From Armatimonadota bacterium (GTDB lineage Bacteria > Armatimonadota > JAAZEB01): DNA of 64,000 nt. This document shows, piece after piece, positions 32,929 to 41,710 of this stretch. Positions within the stretch are counted from its first letter, which is position 1, and every line of letters starts with the position of its first letter. Both the position numbers and the translations under genes were made by a program. Under the pieces are notes generated by a model, which was given only the letters and a program-made list of their open reading frames with translations, was not told the origin of the DNA and made no database searches. The stretch is taken from positions 62,001-126,000 of the forward strand of contig JAAZEM010000058.1 in assembly GCA_012512265.1 (NCBI GenBank), in the 5' to 3' direction.

Positions 32929-35392
32929 GACTGAGGAGCTCGGTGAGGCGATTGACCGGATCTGGGAGATCGGCCGGGGGTTCGGACTCGATCCTTTCCC
33001 GACGCATTTCGAGGTGGTGCCGGCCACGATCATGTACGAGTTCGGGGCCTACGGCCTGCCGGGGCGCTTCTCGCACTGGACGCATGGCAAGGCGTTCCAC
33101 CAGATGAAGATGATGTACGACTACGGGCTGAGCAAGATCTACGAGTTGGTGATCAACACCAACCCGTGCTACGGCTTTCTCATGGAGAACAACTCCATGG
33201 TCCAGAATAAGCTCGTGGTCGCTCACGTGATGGGCCATTGTGACTTCTTCAAGAATAATGTCTACTTCAAACACACCTCGCGGCAGATGATCGAGACAGC
33301 GAGCGTGAACGCCGAGCGGATCCGGAAGTACGAGTACGAGCATGGCGAGCGCGTCGTGGAGGAGTTCCTCGATGCCGTCCTGGCAATCCAGGAGCATATC
33401 GACCCGCACCTCCGCACGCGCCATCCCTCTCCCGAGGAGATTGAGGCCGAGCGCCGGCGCCGGCCACCCGAGGGACCCTATGATGACCTCTGGAAGCTGG
33501 AGGAGCGCGGCAAGCCTCCGAAAGAGGAGGAGCGGCCCCGCCGGCGCATCCCCGAGGAGCCGGAGAAGGATATCCTCGGCTTCCTCATCCAGCACGCCCC
33601 CGAGCTAGATGACTGGCAGCGCGACGTGATCAGCATCGTGCGCGAGGAGATGCTCTACTTCCTCCCGCAGATGCAGACGAAGATCATGAACGAGGGCTGG
33701 GCGTGTGCGACCGGGGATGCGCTCCTCGCCACCTCGCGCGGCTTCATCCGCTTCCGCGATCTGTATGAGCAAGAGATGCGGATCACGATCGGCAGCGGGG
33801 AGCCTGGCGCGCTCCATCCGATCACGGCCTTCCACAAGGAGGAGGGGGTGCCGACGCTGCGGATCACCACGCGCCGGGGCTACACGTTGGAAGGCGCCCT
33901 GAAGCATCGCGTGCGTCTGGCCGATGGTTCGTGGGCGTTCCTGCGTGATCTCAGGCAGGGTGACCGGGTGGCGCTGGCGCGCGGCATTGAGGTCTGGGCT
34001 GCGGAAGAGGTGCCCATCGAGTACCAGCCAGAGACGCCCGGCACCATCGGGGGCCCGCAGGCAAGACCGCCGGCAACGCTCAATGCGCCGCTGGCCTACT
34101 TGCTCGGCTACTTCACGGGCGCCGGCACGGTGACGGAGTCGGGCGTGTCGTTCACCTGCGACGATGAGGCGCACGCCCGCCACCTGGGCGACCTGGTCGA
34201 GACGGCCCTCGGCGTGCCGGCGCCCGTGCGAGAGGATGGAGCGCCTACCCGGAAACGCTGGTGCATTGAGCTCTCTTCTCGAGAGGTGGCGCGCCTCTTC
34301 GAGACGCTGGGAGCGGGCGCCGGTTCCAGGGATGTGCCGGACGCGATCCTGCGCTCGCCGCGGCATATCGTCTCGGCGTTCCTGAGAGGCTGCTTCGATG
34401 CGAGTGGGTGCCCGGGCGCGGAGGGCGTGACGCTCTCCACTCGAAGTGACGAGCTGGTGCAGTGCGCGCAGATCCTTCTCTTGAACTACGGGATCTTGAG
34501 TGCCCGGAGCGTCCAGGCAGATGGAAGCGCGCGCCTGGAGATCACGGGGTCCTCTGCCGCTCTGTTCCGTGATGCCATCGGGCACGAGCTTCCGTGCAAG
34601 CGCGCTGCATTGGATGCCTACCTAGAGGGCTGCAGCGGTTCCCAGCAGGAGGAGGCGACCGACGAGATCGTGGCGATCGAGCCGGGAAACGCCGACGTCT
34701 TCGATATCACGGTGGATGTGGCCCACGCCTACGTTGCCAATGGCCTGATCAACCACAACTCTTTCTGGCACGGGCGCATCATGCGTGAGCTCGACCTGAC
34801 CGATGACGAGTTCATCGAGTATTCGCAGCTCAACGCGGGCGTTCTCTCGCCTTCGCCGTCGCGCCGGCAGATCAACCCCTATTACGTCGGGGTCAAGATC
34901 TGGGAGGACATTCTGCGTCGGTGGGATTCGCCCACCGAGGAAGAGCGGAAGCTGTTCGGTCGCGAGCCAGGCAAGGGAATGGAGAAGCTGTTCGAGGTTC
35001 GCGAGCTGGACAACGACGTGTCGTTCCTCCGCAACTACCTGACCGAGGAGCTGGTGGAGGAGCTGGACCTGTACGTCTACGAGCTGCGCGACGACGAGTG
35101 GGTCATTACGGACAAGGACTGGGAGAAGACGCGCGACATGCTCGTCGCCAGCATGACGAATATGGGCTACCCGGTCATCGAGGTTCATGATGGCGACTAC
35201 CGGCGCAATCGCGAGCTTTACCTGGTCCATGCCTACGAGGGCCGGGAGCTGGATATCGCCTACGCGGAGAAGGCGTTGCAACACGTCTACACGCTGTGGG
35301 GAAGGCCGGTCCACCTCGAGACCGTGGTCGATGGCGAGCCTGTGCTTCTCACCTATGATGGGCACGACAACATCACGCGCGTCCTGAACTAA
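32912..35392 (+). CDS. spoVR: SpoVR family protein containing an intein
   Basis: Precursor of 826 aa: N-extein 264, intein 352, C-extein 210, giving a 474-residue SpoVR after splicing, normal for the family. SpoVR is needed for spore cortex formation in Bacillus; its homologue YcgB is a starvation-stress protein. The N-extein has AHVMGHCDFFKNN and ends NEGWA; the C-extein begins SFWHGRIM, restoring the family block NEGWASFWH. GTG 32912 is preferred because AGGAGGGG lies 7-9 nt ahead; the ATG at 32870 has no RBS. It overlaps yhbH by 17 nt, so the three genes form a tight operon. A strong terminator hairpin follows. Confidence 0.94.
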   Translation: MLTDRETEELGEAIDRIWEIGRGFGLDPFPTHFEVVPATIMYEFGAYGLPGRFSHWTHGKAFHQMKMMYDYGLSKIYELVINTNPCYGFLMENNSMVQNKLVVAHVMGHCDFFKNNVYFKHTSRQMIETASVNAERIRKYEYEHGERVVEEFLDAVLAIQEHIDPHLRTRHPSPEEIEAERRRRPPEGPYDDLWKLEERGKPPKEEERPRRRIPEEPEKDILGFLIQHAPELDDWQRDVISIVREEMLYFLPQMQTKIMNEGWACATGDALLATSRGFIRFRDLYEQEMRITIGSGEPGALHPITAFHKEEGVPTLRITTRRGYTLEGALKHRVRLADGSWAFLRDLRQGDRVALARGIEVWAAEEVPIEYQPETPGTIGGPQARPPATLNAPLAYLLGYFTGAGTVTESGVSFTCDDEAHARHLGDLVETALGVPAPVREDGAPTRKRWCIELSSREVARLFETLGAGAGSRDVPDAILRSPRHIVSAFLRGCFDASGCPGAEGVTLSTRSDELVQCAQILLLNYGILSARSVQADGSARLEITGSSAALFRDAIGHELPCKRAALDAYLEGCSGSQQEEATDEIVAIEPGNADVFDITVDVAHAYVANGLINHNSFWHGRIMRELDLTDDEFIEYSQLNAGVLSPSPSRRQINPYYVGVKIWEDILRRWDSPTEEERKLFGREPGKGMEKLFEVRELDNDVSFLRNYLTEELVEELDLYVYELRDDEWVITDKDWEKTRDMLVASMTNMGYPVIEVHDGDYRRNRELYLVHAYEGRELDIAYAEKALQHVYTLWGRPVHLETVVDGEPVLLTYDGHDNITRVLN
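33704..34759 (+). other. Intein in SpoVR with degenerate LAGLIDADG endonuclease
   Basis: A 352-codon in-frame insertion inside NEGWA/SFWH. Splicing blocks are present: block A begins Cys1 (CATGDALL), block B has the His (GALKHRVRLADG, with Ala where Thr is usual), block F reads VFDITVDVAHAYVANG, and block G ends LINHN followed by Ser+1. Two dodecapeptides of a LAGLIDADG homing endonuclease are recognisable, LAYLLGYFTGAGTV and FLRGCFDASG, but the catalytic Asp of each is replaced (Ala and Ser). The nuclease should be dead while splicing may persist, consistent with an old, fixed intein. Confidence 0.92.
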
Positions 35393-35413
35393 GCTGGAGA
35401 GAGCCCGTATTTG

Positions 35414-35443
35414 CAGCCCCGCGGGAGGAGCCCCGCGGGGCTG
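35414..35443 (+). terminator. Hairpin terminator after spoVR
   Basis: Perfect 12-bp stem: CAGCCCCGCGGG (35414-35425), loop AGGAGC, CCCGCGGGGCTG (35432-35443), beginning 21 bp after the spoVR stop. No T-run follows, as with other hairpins in this window. Confidence 0.65.
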
Positions 35444-35473
35444 CCGCTGTCACATCGACGGCATCGATGCCGG

Positions 35474-35626
35474 TGTGGCCGGTGGAATGGCACGGATGGC
35501 CGCCTGCCGGTCGTGGGCGTCTCCTGGGACGACGCGATGGCCTCCGCGCGGTAGGCGGGCTGCCGGCTGCCCACGGAAGAGGAATGGGAGAAGGCGGCGC
35601 GCGGCACCGTCGATACCCCGGCCTAT
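35474..35626 (+). pseudogene. Remnant of an FGE-sulfatase (formylglycine-generating-enzyme-like) domain
   Basis: One frame reads LPVVGVSWDDAMASAR, stop (TAG 35552-35554), AGCRLPTEEEWEKAARGT. This is the signature of the FGE-sulfatase/SUMF1 family (usual form PVVGVSWxDAxAYCRW then RLPTEAEWEKAARG). The fragment has an in-frame stop, no start and no C-terminal part; downstream the similarity is lost. The rest of the gap 35444-35914 holds no gene that I can support. Confidence 0.75.
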
Positions 35627-35914
35627 CTGCGTGTGCCCCTTTCATCCGTGGTATCAACGGTGCCACCACCGGCGCGCAGCCCGTTCATCCCGTTGTCCCT
35701 CAAGATCTGCGGCAGGGATCCGATAATAGCGAGTAGCGAGCGAGCGTCACCTCGTCCCTGGCTGGCGGTACGCCCGGGAGCGTGCATTCCCCGCTCTCAC
35801 CCAACACACTTCCCTTGCTGGCGGTCGCGCCCCCTCATGAGACGCCCGCGGGGCTAGTGTCCGGGCGATTGTCGGCGGCATCGATGGCGCCTCGCAATCG
35901 GAAGGTACTGCCTC

Positions 35915-37804
35915 ATGGACAAGCGCCAGATCAGGAACGCGGTTGCAGCCCTGGCGATCACGGCAGCTGCCGTGGCGCTGTTGTGGGCAGCAGGACGGCT
36001 GCACGTAACAGCGGTGGTCTTGACGAAGCTAGAGTACACCGCGTGTGATACACTCCTGTTCGGGGGGCGGGGCCCGCTCCCTACGCCCGAGGAAGTGGTC
36101 GTCGTCGCCATTGATCCCCCCTCTGTGCAGAATCTGGGTCAGTGGCCTTTCCCGCGCTCCTACCACGCTCGCCTTGTGAACCAGCTGGCGGCGATGGGCG
36201 CGAAGGTGGTCGCCTTCGATATCGTCATGGATGTTGGCCGTGGCGACCAGGATGATCGCGAGCTGGTGGACGCCTGCCGCCGTGCCGGGAACGTGATCAT
36301 GGCTGCCCAGGTGGACTCCAGTGAGGATCCCATCGGGGGGCACCGGCGGATGATGCTTGTGATGCCCTTCGAAGAGCTTCGCGAAGTGTGCGCCCTCGGC
36401 ACGGTGAGTTTCACCAAGGAAGAGGATAGCAAGGTACGCTTTGCCAGCGCCGGCCACGAGGTGGCCGGCATGCAGATCCCCCTCCTCTCGGTCCATGCCG
36501 CGGCGAGCTACCTGGGCGTGGACACGGCGAAGCTTATCACCGGAAACACCTTGCGCGTGGGAGAGACGGAGATCCCGCTCGATTCATCCGGGCGCTTCCT
36601 CATCAACTACGTAGGCCAGCAGGGGCATGTGCGCACCTTCTCCTACTATCAGTTTCTGCCCCCGCCCGGAGAAGCCGTCGGTGTGCCGGCCGAGCACATC
36701 CGGGGCAAAGTCGTTTTCGTTGGCGTGACGGATCCCCTGCAGCAGGATGTGGTGGATACCCCCTACGAGAACACCTTTCCCGGGGTCACCGTCCATGCGA
36801 ACATCGCGAGCATGCTGATCCGAAACCAGCCGATCCGACGGCTGCCGGCTGGTCTTGGTCTCCTCTTCGCTGCAGTGTTCGCCGCTGGATTGAGCGTGGC
36901 GAGCGTGACGCGCCGGCCCCAGTGGACTGCCATCTCGTTGCTGGTGCTGGTCACCGTCTATTCCGTGGTGGCTGCCTTCCTCTTCGCGGCTGCCGGAATC
37001 TGGATTCCGGTGGTGGTTCCCCTGACGGGCGCGACGCTGGCCACCATCGGCGGTATCATCTATGGCTACCTTGTGGAAGGGCGAGAGCGCCGGCGTATTA
37101 GCACGCTCTTCAGCAAGTACGTCTCGCGCGACGTGGCCCGCGAACTGATGGAGGATGAGAGCGCGGCGCAGCTTGGTAGCAGTCGAAAGCTCGTGGTGAC
37201 CTGCCTCTTCTCGGATATTCGTGGCTTCACCACCATCAGCGAGCAGTTGCCTCCCGAGGACGTAGTCGCCATGCTGAACGAGTACTTCGATAGGATGGTG
37301 GAGTGCGTCTTCGAGAACCGTGGCACGCTGGACAAGTACGTCGGCGACGCGATCATGGCCACTTTCGGCGTGCCGAAGAGCTACGGGAACGACGCGGAGC
37401 GGGCTTGCCGCACGGCGGTTCGCATGCGCGAGGAGCTGGCGGCCCTTCAGCAGATGTGGGCCGCGCGGGGCCAGACGGGAATCGATATCGGGATCGGGAT
37501 CAACACGGGTGACGCCATTGTTGGCAACATCGGCCACCATGGGCGGATGGAGTTCACCTGCATCGGCGACACAATCAATACGGCGTCCCGCCTGGAGGGC
37601 CTCAATAAGGAGTTGGGTACCAAGGTGCTGATCAGCCAGAGCACTTACGACGAGGTCCGCGATCTGGGCCTCTTCGAGGTGCGCCGCCTGCCACCCCAGC
37701 ACGTAAAGGGCAAGGCGGAGGCGGTTCAGGTCTACGAACTCGTCGGTTGGGCCAAGCCCGACGCCGCGCGGTCCGAGACGGAAGAGCCTGCCACGATTGG
37801 CTGA
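35915..37804 (+). CDS. CHASE2-domain class III adenylate/guanylate cyclase
   Basis: Membrane-bound cyclase of 629 aa. A signal-anchor helix (about 7-27) leads to an extracytoplasmic CHASE2 sensor domain (about 35-310, with VVVVAIDPPSVQNLGQWPFPR and FPGVTVHANIASMLI). Three membrane helices (about 312-385) and a class III catalytic domain follow. Metal-binding Asp residues are in CLFSDIRGFT (about 430) and KYVGDAIMATFG; the Lys in KYVGD and Asp in TCIGDTINTASR favour ATP as substrate. It lies 345 bp upstream of the FecR/giant surface protein operon, on the same strand, so it may sense the state of that surface structure. Confidence 0.93.
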   Translation: MDKRQIRNAVAALAITAAAVALLWAAGRLHVTAVVLTKLEYTACDTLLFGGRGPLPTPEEVVVVAIDPPSVQNLGQWPFPRSYHARLVNQLAAMGAKVVAFDIVMDVGRGDQDDRELVDACRRAGNVIMAAQVDSSEDPIGGHRRMMLVMPFEELREVCALGTVSFTKEEDSKVRFASAGHEVAGMQIPLLSVHAAASYLGVDTAKLITGNTLRVGETEIPLDSSGRFLINYVGQQGHVRTFSYYQFLPPPGEAVGVPAEHIRGKVVFVGVTDPLQQDVVDTPYENTFPGVTVHANIASMLIRNQPIRRLPAGLGLLFAAVFAAGLSVASVTRRPQWTAISLLVLVTVYSVVAAFLFAAAGIWIPVVVPLTGATLATIGGIIYGYLVEGRERRRISTLFSKYVSRDVARELMEDESAAQLGSSRKLVVTCLFSDIRGFTTISEQLPPEDVVAMLNEYFDRMVECVFENRGTLDKYVGDAIMATFGVPKSYGNDAERACRTAVRMREELAALQQMWAARGQTGIDIGIGINTGDAIVGNIGHHGRMEFTCIGDTINTASRLEGLNKELGTKVLISQSTYDEVRDLGLFEVRRLPPQHVKGKAEAVQVYELVGWAKPDAARSETEEPATIG

Positions 37805-37899
37805 GTGCCATGGGGGCCACGACCCCTGGCGAAAGCCCGGTGGGGCATGGCTGGGCAGAGCGGCCCCCAGCCAACCAGGCAGGAGGAGCCCGGCCACGC

Positions 37900-38130
37900 C
37901 TGCAGAATGGAAACGGTATGCTGCATACCAGGCTGCAGCAGGATTCTAATGACCGCTGGCTAACTGCGTGCTCCATGCTTCCCGATCTCCGGATTCTGAT
38001 TGCGTGAGGTCACTTGTTGTGAGCGCTGCCGATGGAGCGCTCACCCGCGGCGCCGAGGATGCCCCACGCGAGCGCGGCAGCCAAAGGATCCACACTCGGG
38101 GCGTGTCTAGGCGTGTGATAGGGACCCTAT
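37900..38130 (+). promoter_or_regulatory. Gap before the FecR gene with palindromes
   Basis: The 345-bp gap (37805-38149) has no gene. It contains a hairpin GTATG-CTG-CATAC (37916-37928) flanked by two CTGCAG sites, and a perfect palindrome ATAGGG-A-CCCTAT (38118-38130) ending 20 bp before the FecR-gene ATG, a possible operator or -10 region. No confident -35/-10 pair is seen. Confidence 0.4.
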
Positions 38131-38149
38131 TCTCGGAGGGCGATGGACG

Positions 38150-41100
38150 ATGGCAATTTCACCACTTCGCGTATGGCCGGTGTGGCTCGGCCTGCTGTTC
38201 CTGCCACTGATCCCATCACGGCCCACTGTCGCCGCGCCTGCGCGCCCGCCTGCCGCTACTCTGGGCTCGCTTACGGGCACCGGCTATGTGAACCCAGGCC
38301 AGAGGGCCCTCAAGAGCGGGATGAACCTCAACGCGGGGGATCAGATTGTCCTGCGCCGGGGGAAGCTGTCGATCCGCATGGCGGATGGCACCACGATCAA
38401 GCTCGCCGGGCCGGCGGAGTTCACGGTGGAGACGCCGCGCGACGCCGCCGGACGCAGCGTCTTTCAGGCGACCGCTGGACGCATCTTCGTGAATACGCGG
38501 CAGAGCAGGGGAAGCGAGGTGCGCGTGGTCACGCCCAGCGCCACCCTGGCCGTGCGCGGGTCGTCCGCCGGCGCGGATGTCAGCCCGACCTCTTCTCTGA
38601 TGTGGTGTGACCAGGGCCTGGTCTATGTGGATGCGGCCGGCCAGCAGATCCTGCTCCATCCCGGCTACGAGACTCTCGTCCAGAGGGGCGAGGCTCCTCC
38701 GCCGCCGACGCCGATGAGCGATAATACGCACGCGCTCAACCAGCTCCTGAACCTGGAGGCCTCGCTCAGCCAATCCGAGACAACGGTCGTGATTGATGGC
38801 GCCTCCGTTTCGGGCACCGGCTCGCCAGAAGAGCAGCGGATGAACGATGCCGAGCGGGTGATTGAGGATCTGTTCAAGGCGTATAGCGAGGAGCAATCGG
38901 CGAGGGTAGAGGCACTCATCCATGATGAGTTCGTCACGAATGACGTGCCGGGGTTGGCGCGAAATCGCATGGATGTATTGCTTGCCTGCGAGGCCGACTT
39001 CCAGCAACTGGCGAATATCCATTTCGTCCTCCAGCCCGGTACTTCGCGCCGCTTCTATACGGATAGTGACCAGGTTTCGCTGCGCAAGCGCTGGGTGATC
39101 GATGCCATCCTCACCAGCGGTGCCCGCTTCCAGCAGGGCGGCGAAACGCTCTTTGTGGTCGCTGCCGATATGCGCGTCATACGCTGGGAGGGCGACCTCC
39201 CCTTCGGACGCTTCAAGCCGGAACCCGGCGCCGATGACGAGATGCTGATCGCGACGCCCACGGTGCTTACCCCGCCGGCAGGCGATGCCCCGGATGTGAT
39301 CGTGACCCAGGCGGATGCGGCGGTACGCAACACCGGCGTGGAGCTGACGAACGCCACTGTGCAGATCCCCGTCAACGGCGTCATGGTCCAGACGAGCGCG
39401 AGCCAGGGGAGCACGGTGCAGGTGGGGAACACGAGCACGATTGTCGCCACCAACGCCACGTTCACCGTGAACGGCGCGCAGGTGACGGCCGATAACGTCT
39501 CCATCCAGAACTCGAGCACGTTTAACGCGACCGGGGTCCAGGTCAATGTGGACGGAACCCAGATGCAGGCCGGAGCGCTCAACGTCTCCGGGGGCACCGT
39601 CCAGCTTCAGGATGTCATTCTTACGGACGCGCAAGGGAACATGGTCTCGCTGGTCACGGCGACGATCAACCCGGGCCCTGATGGGGGGCCGCCCGTCATC
39701 TCCGGCGTGACGGATACCGGGCAGACGATCCATACGGGTGGGGGCCAGATCGTCTATGAACCGGCTCCGGGCGCGCCGCTGCTCGCAGGGAGAGGGGAGC
39801 GCCTTGGAGACGGGGATGGCTTCACCTTCGCAACCAGTGCCGTCACGGCCGGCCCCAGCGACCTCTATGTGTCGGGCGGTCGGCTCGACCTGGATGGCCT
39901 CGCGGCCGACCTGGGGGTTGCCGATTTTGCTGGTGTCGTACAGGCGCCTGCCACCGGCTACACCCTGGATCTGATCCCGCTCGACTCCCTGGTGCCCGGG
40001 CAGGTGCTGGTCGTTCAGCTCGCCGGCGGCGGCTATGCCAAGATCCGGGTGCGCGCGGGCACCACGGCAGAGCAGCTTCACTTCGATTGGGTTTACAACC
40101 CGGATGGCGCGGCGCTTTCGCGTGGCCGGCGCTGGCCCAGCCGGGCGGCGATCACCTTCGACGCGAAGGTGTATAACCGCACCGCGTCCGGGCACCAGCG
40201 CTTTATCCCCGGCGGCGTGGAGAGCGTGGCGGAGTTCCGCGCGGAGACATACCGCAACCTGAGCAATGGCGCTTCGGTCGAAGCCTATATCGCCCCACGC
40301 CTGAGCACGGATCGGCAGTTGGATAGCAAGACCGCTATCGTGGACCGGTTTGGCGTGCGCTACTTCATGCCTAACCAGTTTGAGGTCACCCTGGGAGACA
40401 TCTCCAGCGAGTTCACCCCCTATACGCTCAACCGGACAATCCTGGGCCTCTCGGCCTGGCGCAACTTCTCCCTGGGACCGGTTGGTACCGCGCGCCTCTC
40501 CACCGCCATCGGGCCGCGCTGGCAGGCGGGCTCCGCCTTCCGCCTGGATGGCTTCGTCACCGGAATCCGGCTTTCCACGGAGGAGCTGCGCGACCTGGGG
40601 CCCTACATCGAGGATATGGTGGTGGGCCTCAACCTGGTCAAGTCCTATCGCGGCAAGCGCCAGCGGGGAGACTACCTGCACAGCACGGTGGCGAGTATGG
40701 ATGCCTCGCTGCGCCTGAAGAACGGCCTGAGCCTGATGGCGGAGCTGGCCCGTTCGCGAGCGACCGACAACAAGCGCGACTATAATGGCGATGCCGTGCT
40801 CCTCCGCGCGGCGTATCGCGTGGGCCCCCTGCGCCTCATCCTCGACCGCGAGCGCGTGGGCACCGGGTTCACGACGGTGAGCGGCTCGGCTGCTGCCGAC
40901 CAGGAGCGGACGAATTTCTGGCTGCGCTACCGGCCCAATGAGTGGCTGAGCGCCAATGTGAACTTCCTGCACACGCGTGACAACCTCACTGGCAACAAGG
41001 CGTTCACCACCCGGCTGGATATGCCGCGCTACGGCCTCAGCATCAGCCCCTTCTACCCAATACTCAGTGATGGCTTCCTGAGAAACCTCACCGTGGATCT

Positions 41101-41668
41101 CCTGCTGCGAGAGACGGAGCGCGATAGCGATGACGAGCAGCACACCGTCAACAAGAAGGCGCGGACGCTCTCGGTCTCGCTCATCCAGCGGATGGGGGAT
41201 TTCTTCCTCACCCTGGGACGCGATGAAATCCGCGACCTCGATTACAACTCGAGCGGGGTGAGCCGGCGTGGCCATGCGACGGACCTTAGCCTGCGGTGGC
41301 GCCCGAGGGGCGGCTTCCTGAACATCCCCATCTCGCCGGTCCTTGGTTACCGCACCGGGCGTGAGAATTACACCGGAGGCACTGCCGGGCCGGTCTCCAG
41401 CCGGATCACGTCGCGTCGCATCGGGGTGGATCTGGGCGATGAGGACTGGCTGGCCGTGGAGTTGGGCTACGAGCTTCTGGATAACAGCCGCACTGATCTC
41501 GGCGGTTACGACCGGCGGATCCTGAACGTGGACCTGACCCGGGCGCTGGATCGCGAGGGGAACCGCCTGGCGCGGATCTCCTATCGCTTCTCGGATAACG
41601 ACCAGGAGAATGGCGCGCGCTCCTACAGCGAAGGGCAGTTCACGGGGAGCATCAGCCAGAAGTTCTGA
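38150..41668 (+). CDS. FecR-domain outer-membrane beta-barrel protein
   Basis: A 1,172-residue exported protein. A signal peptide (MAISPLRVWPVWLGLLFLPLIPS) precedes a FecR-like domain (about 40-180, ending LVYVDAAGQQILLHPGYETLV). A segment with NTF2-like features follows (about 225-350). Then comes a Thr/Asn/Val-rich repetitive beta stretch (about 385-520: VELTNATVQIP, TSTIVATNATFTV). From about 620 to the end alternating amphipathic strands are typical of an outer-membrane barrel, and the last residue is Phe (SISQKF), the usual sorting signal. GGAGGG lies 11 nt ahead of ATG 38150. It is the first gene of a probable operon with the helical-repeat protein and the giant protein, and may anchor or export the latter. 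Confidence 0.83.
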   Translation: MAISPLRVWPVWLGLLFLPLIPSRPTVAAPARPPAATLGSLTGTGYVNPGQRALKSGMNLNAGDQIVLRRGKLSIRMADGTTIKLAGPAEFTVETPRDAAGRSVFQATAGRIFVNTRQSRGSEVRVVTPSATLAVRGSSAGADVSPTSSLMWCDQGLVYVDAAGQQILLHPGYETLVQRGEAPPPPTPMSDNTHALNQLLNLEASLSQSETTVVIDGASVSGTGSPEEQRMNDAERVIEDLFKAYSEEQSARVEALIHDEFVTNDVPGLARNRMDVLLACEADFQQLANIHFVLQPGTSRRFYTDSDQVSLRKRWVIDAILTSGARFQQGGETLFVVAADMRVIRWEGDLPFGRFKPEPGADDEMLIATPTVLTPPAGDAPDVIVTQADAAVRNTGVELTNATVQIPVNGVMVQTSASQGSTVQVGNTSTIVATNATFTVNGAQVTADNVSIQNSSTFNATGVQVNVDGTQMQAGALNVSGGTVQLQDVILTDAQGNMVSLVTATINPGPDGGPPVISGVTDTGQTIHTGGGQIVYEPAPGAPLLAGRGERLGDGDGFTFATSAVTAGPSDLYVSGGRLDLDGLAADLGVADFAGVVQAPATGYTLDLIPLDSLVPGQVLVVQLAGGGYAKIRVRAGTTAEQLHFDWVYNPDGAALSRGRRWPSRAAITFDAKVYNRTASGHQRFIPGGVESVAEFRAETYRNLSNGASVEAYIAPRLSTDRQLDSKTAIVDRFGVRYFMPNQFEVTLGDISSEFTPYTLNRTILGLSAWRNFSLGPVGTARLSTAIGPRWQAGSAFRLDGFVTGIRLSTEELRDLGPYIEDMVVGLNLVKSYRGKRQRGDYLHSTVASMDASLRLKNGLSLMAELARSRATDNKRDYNGDAVLLRAAYRVGPLRLILDRERVGTGFTTVSGSAAADQERTNFWLRYRPNEWLSANVNFLHTRDNLTGNKAFTTRLDMPRYGLSISPFYPILSDGFLRNLTVDLLLRETERDSDDEQHTVNKKARTLSVSLIQRMGDFFLTLGRDEIRDLDYNSSGVSRRGHATDLSLRWRPRGGFLNIPISPVLGYRTGRENYTGGTAGPVSSRITSRRIGVDLGDEDWLAVELGYELLDNSRTDLGGYDRRILNVDLTRALDREGNRLARISYRFSDNDQENGARSYSEGQFTGSISQKF

Positions 41669-41710
41669 CAACCGGGAGCGCTGGCATCCTGGAAGTGAGA
41701 GAGGACGCTC

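Noticed and set aside
37805-38149. A cyclic di-GMP or other riboswitch before the FecR gene.
   Set aside because: The conserved GEMM core is absent; only simple palindromes are present.
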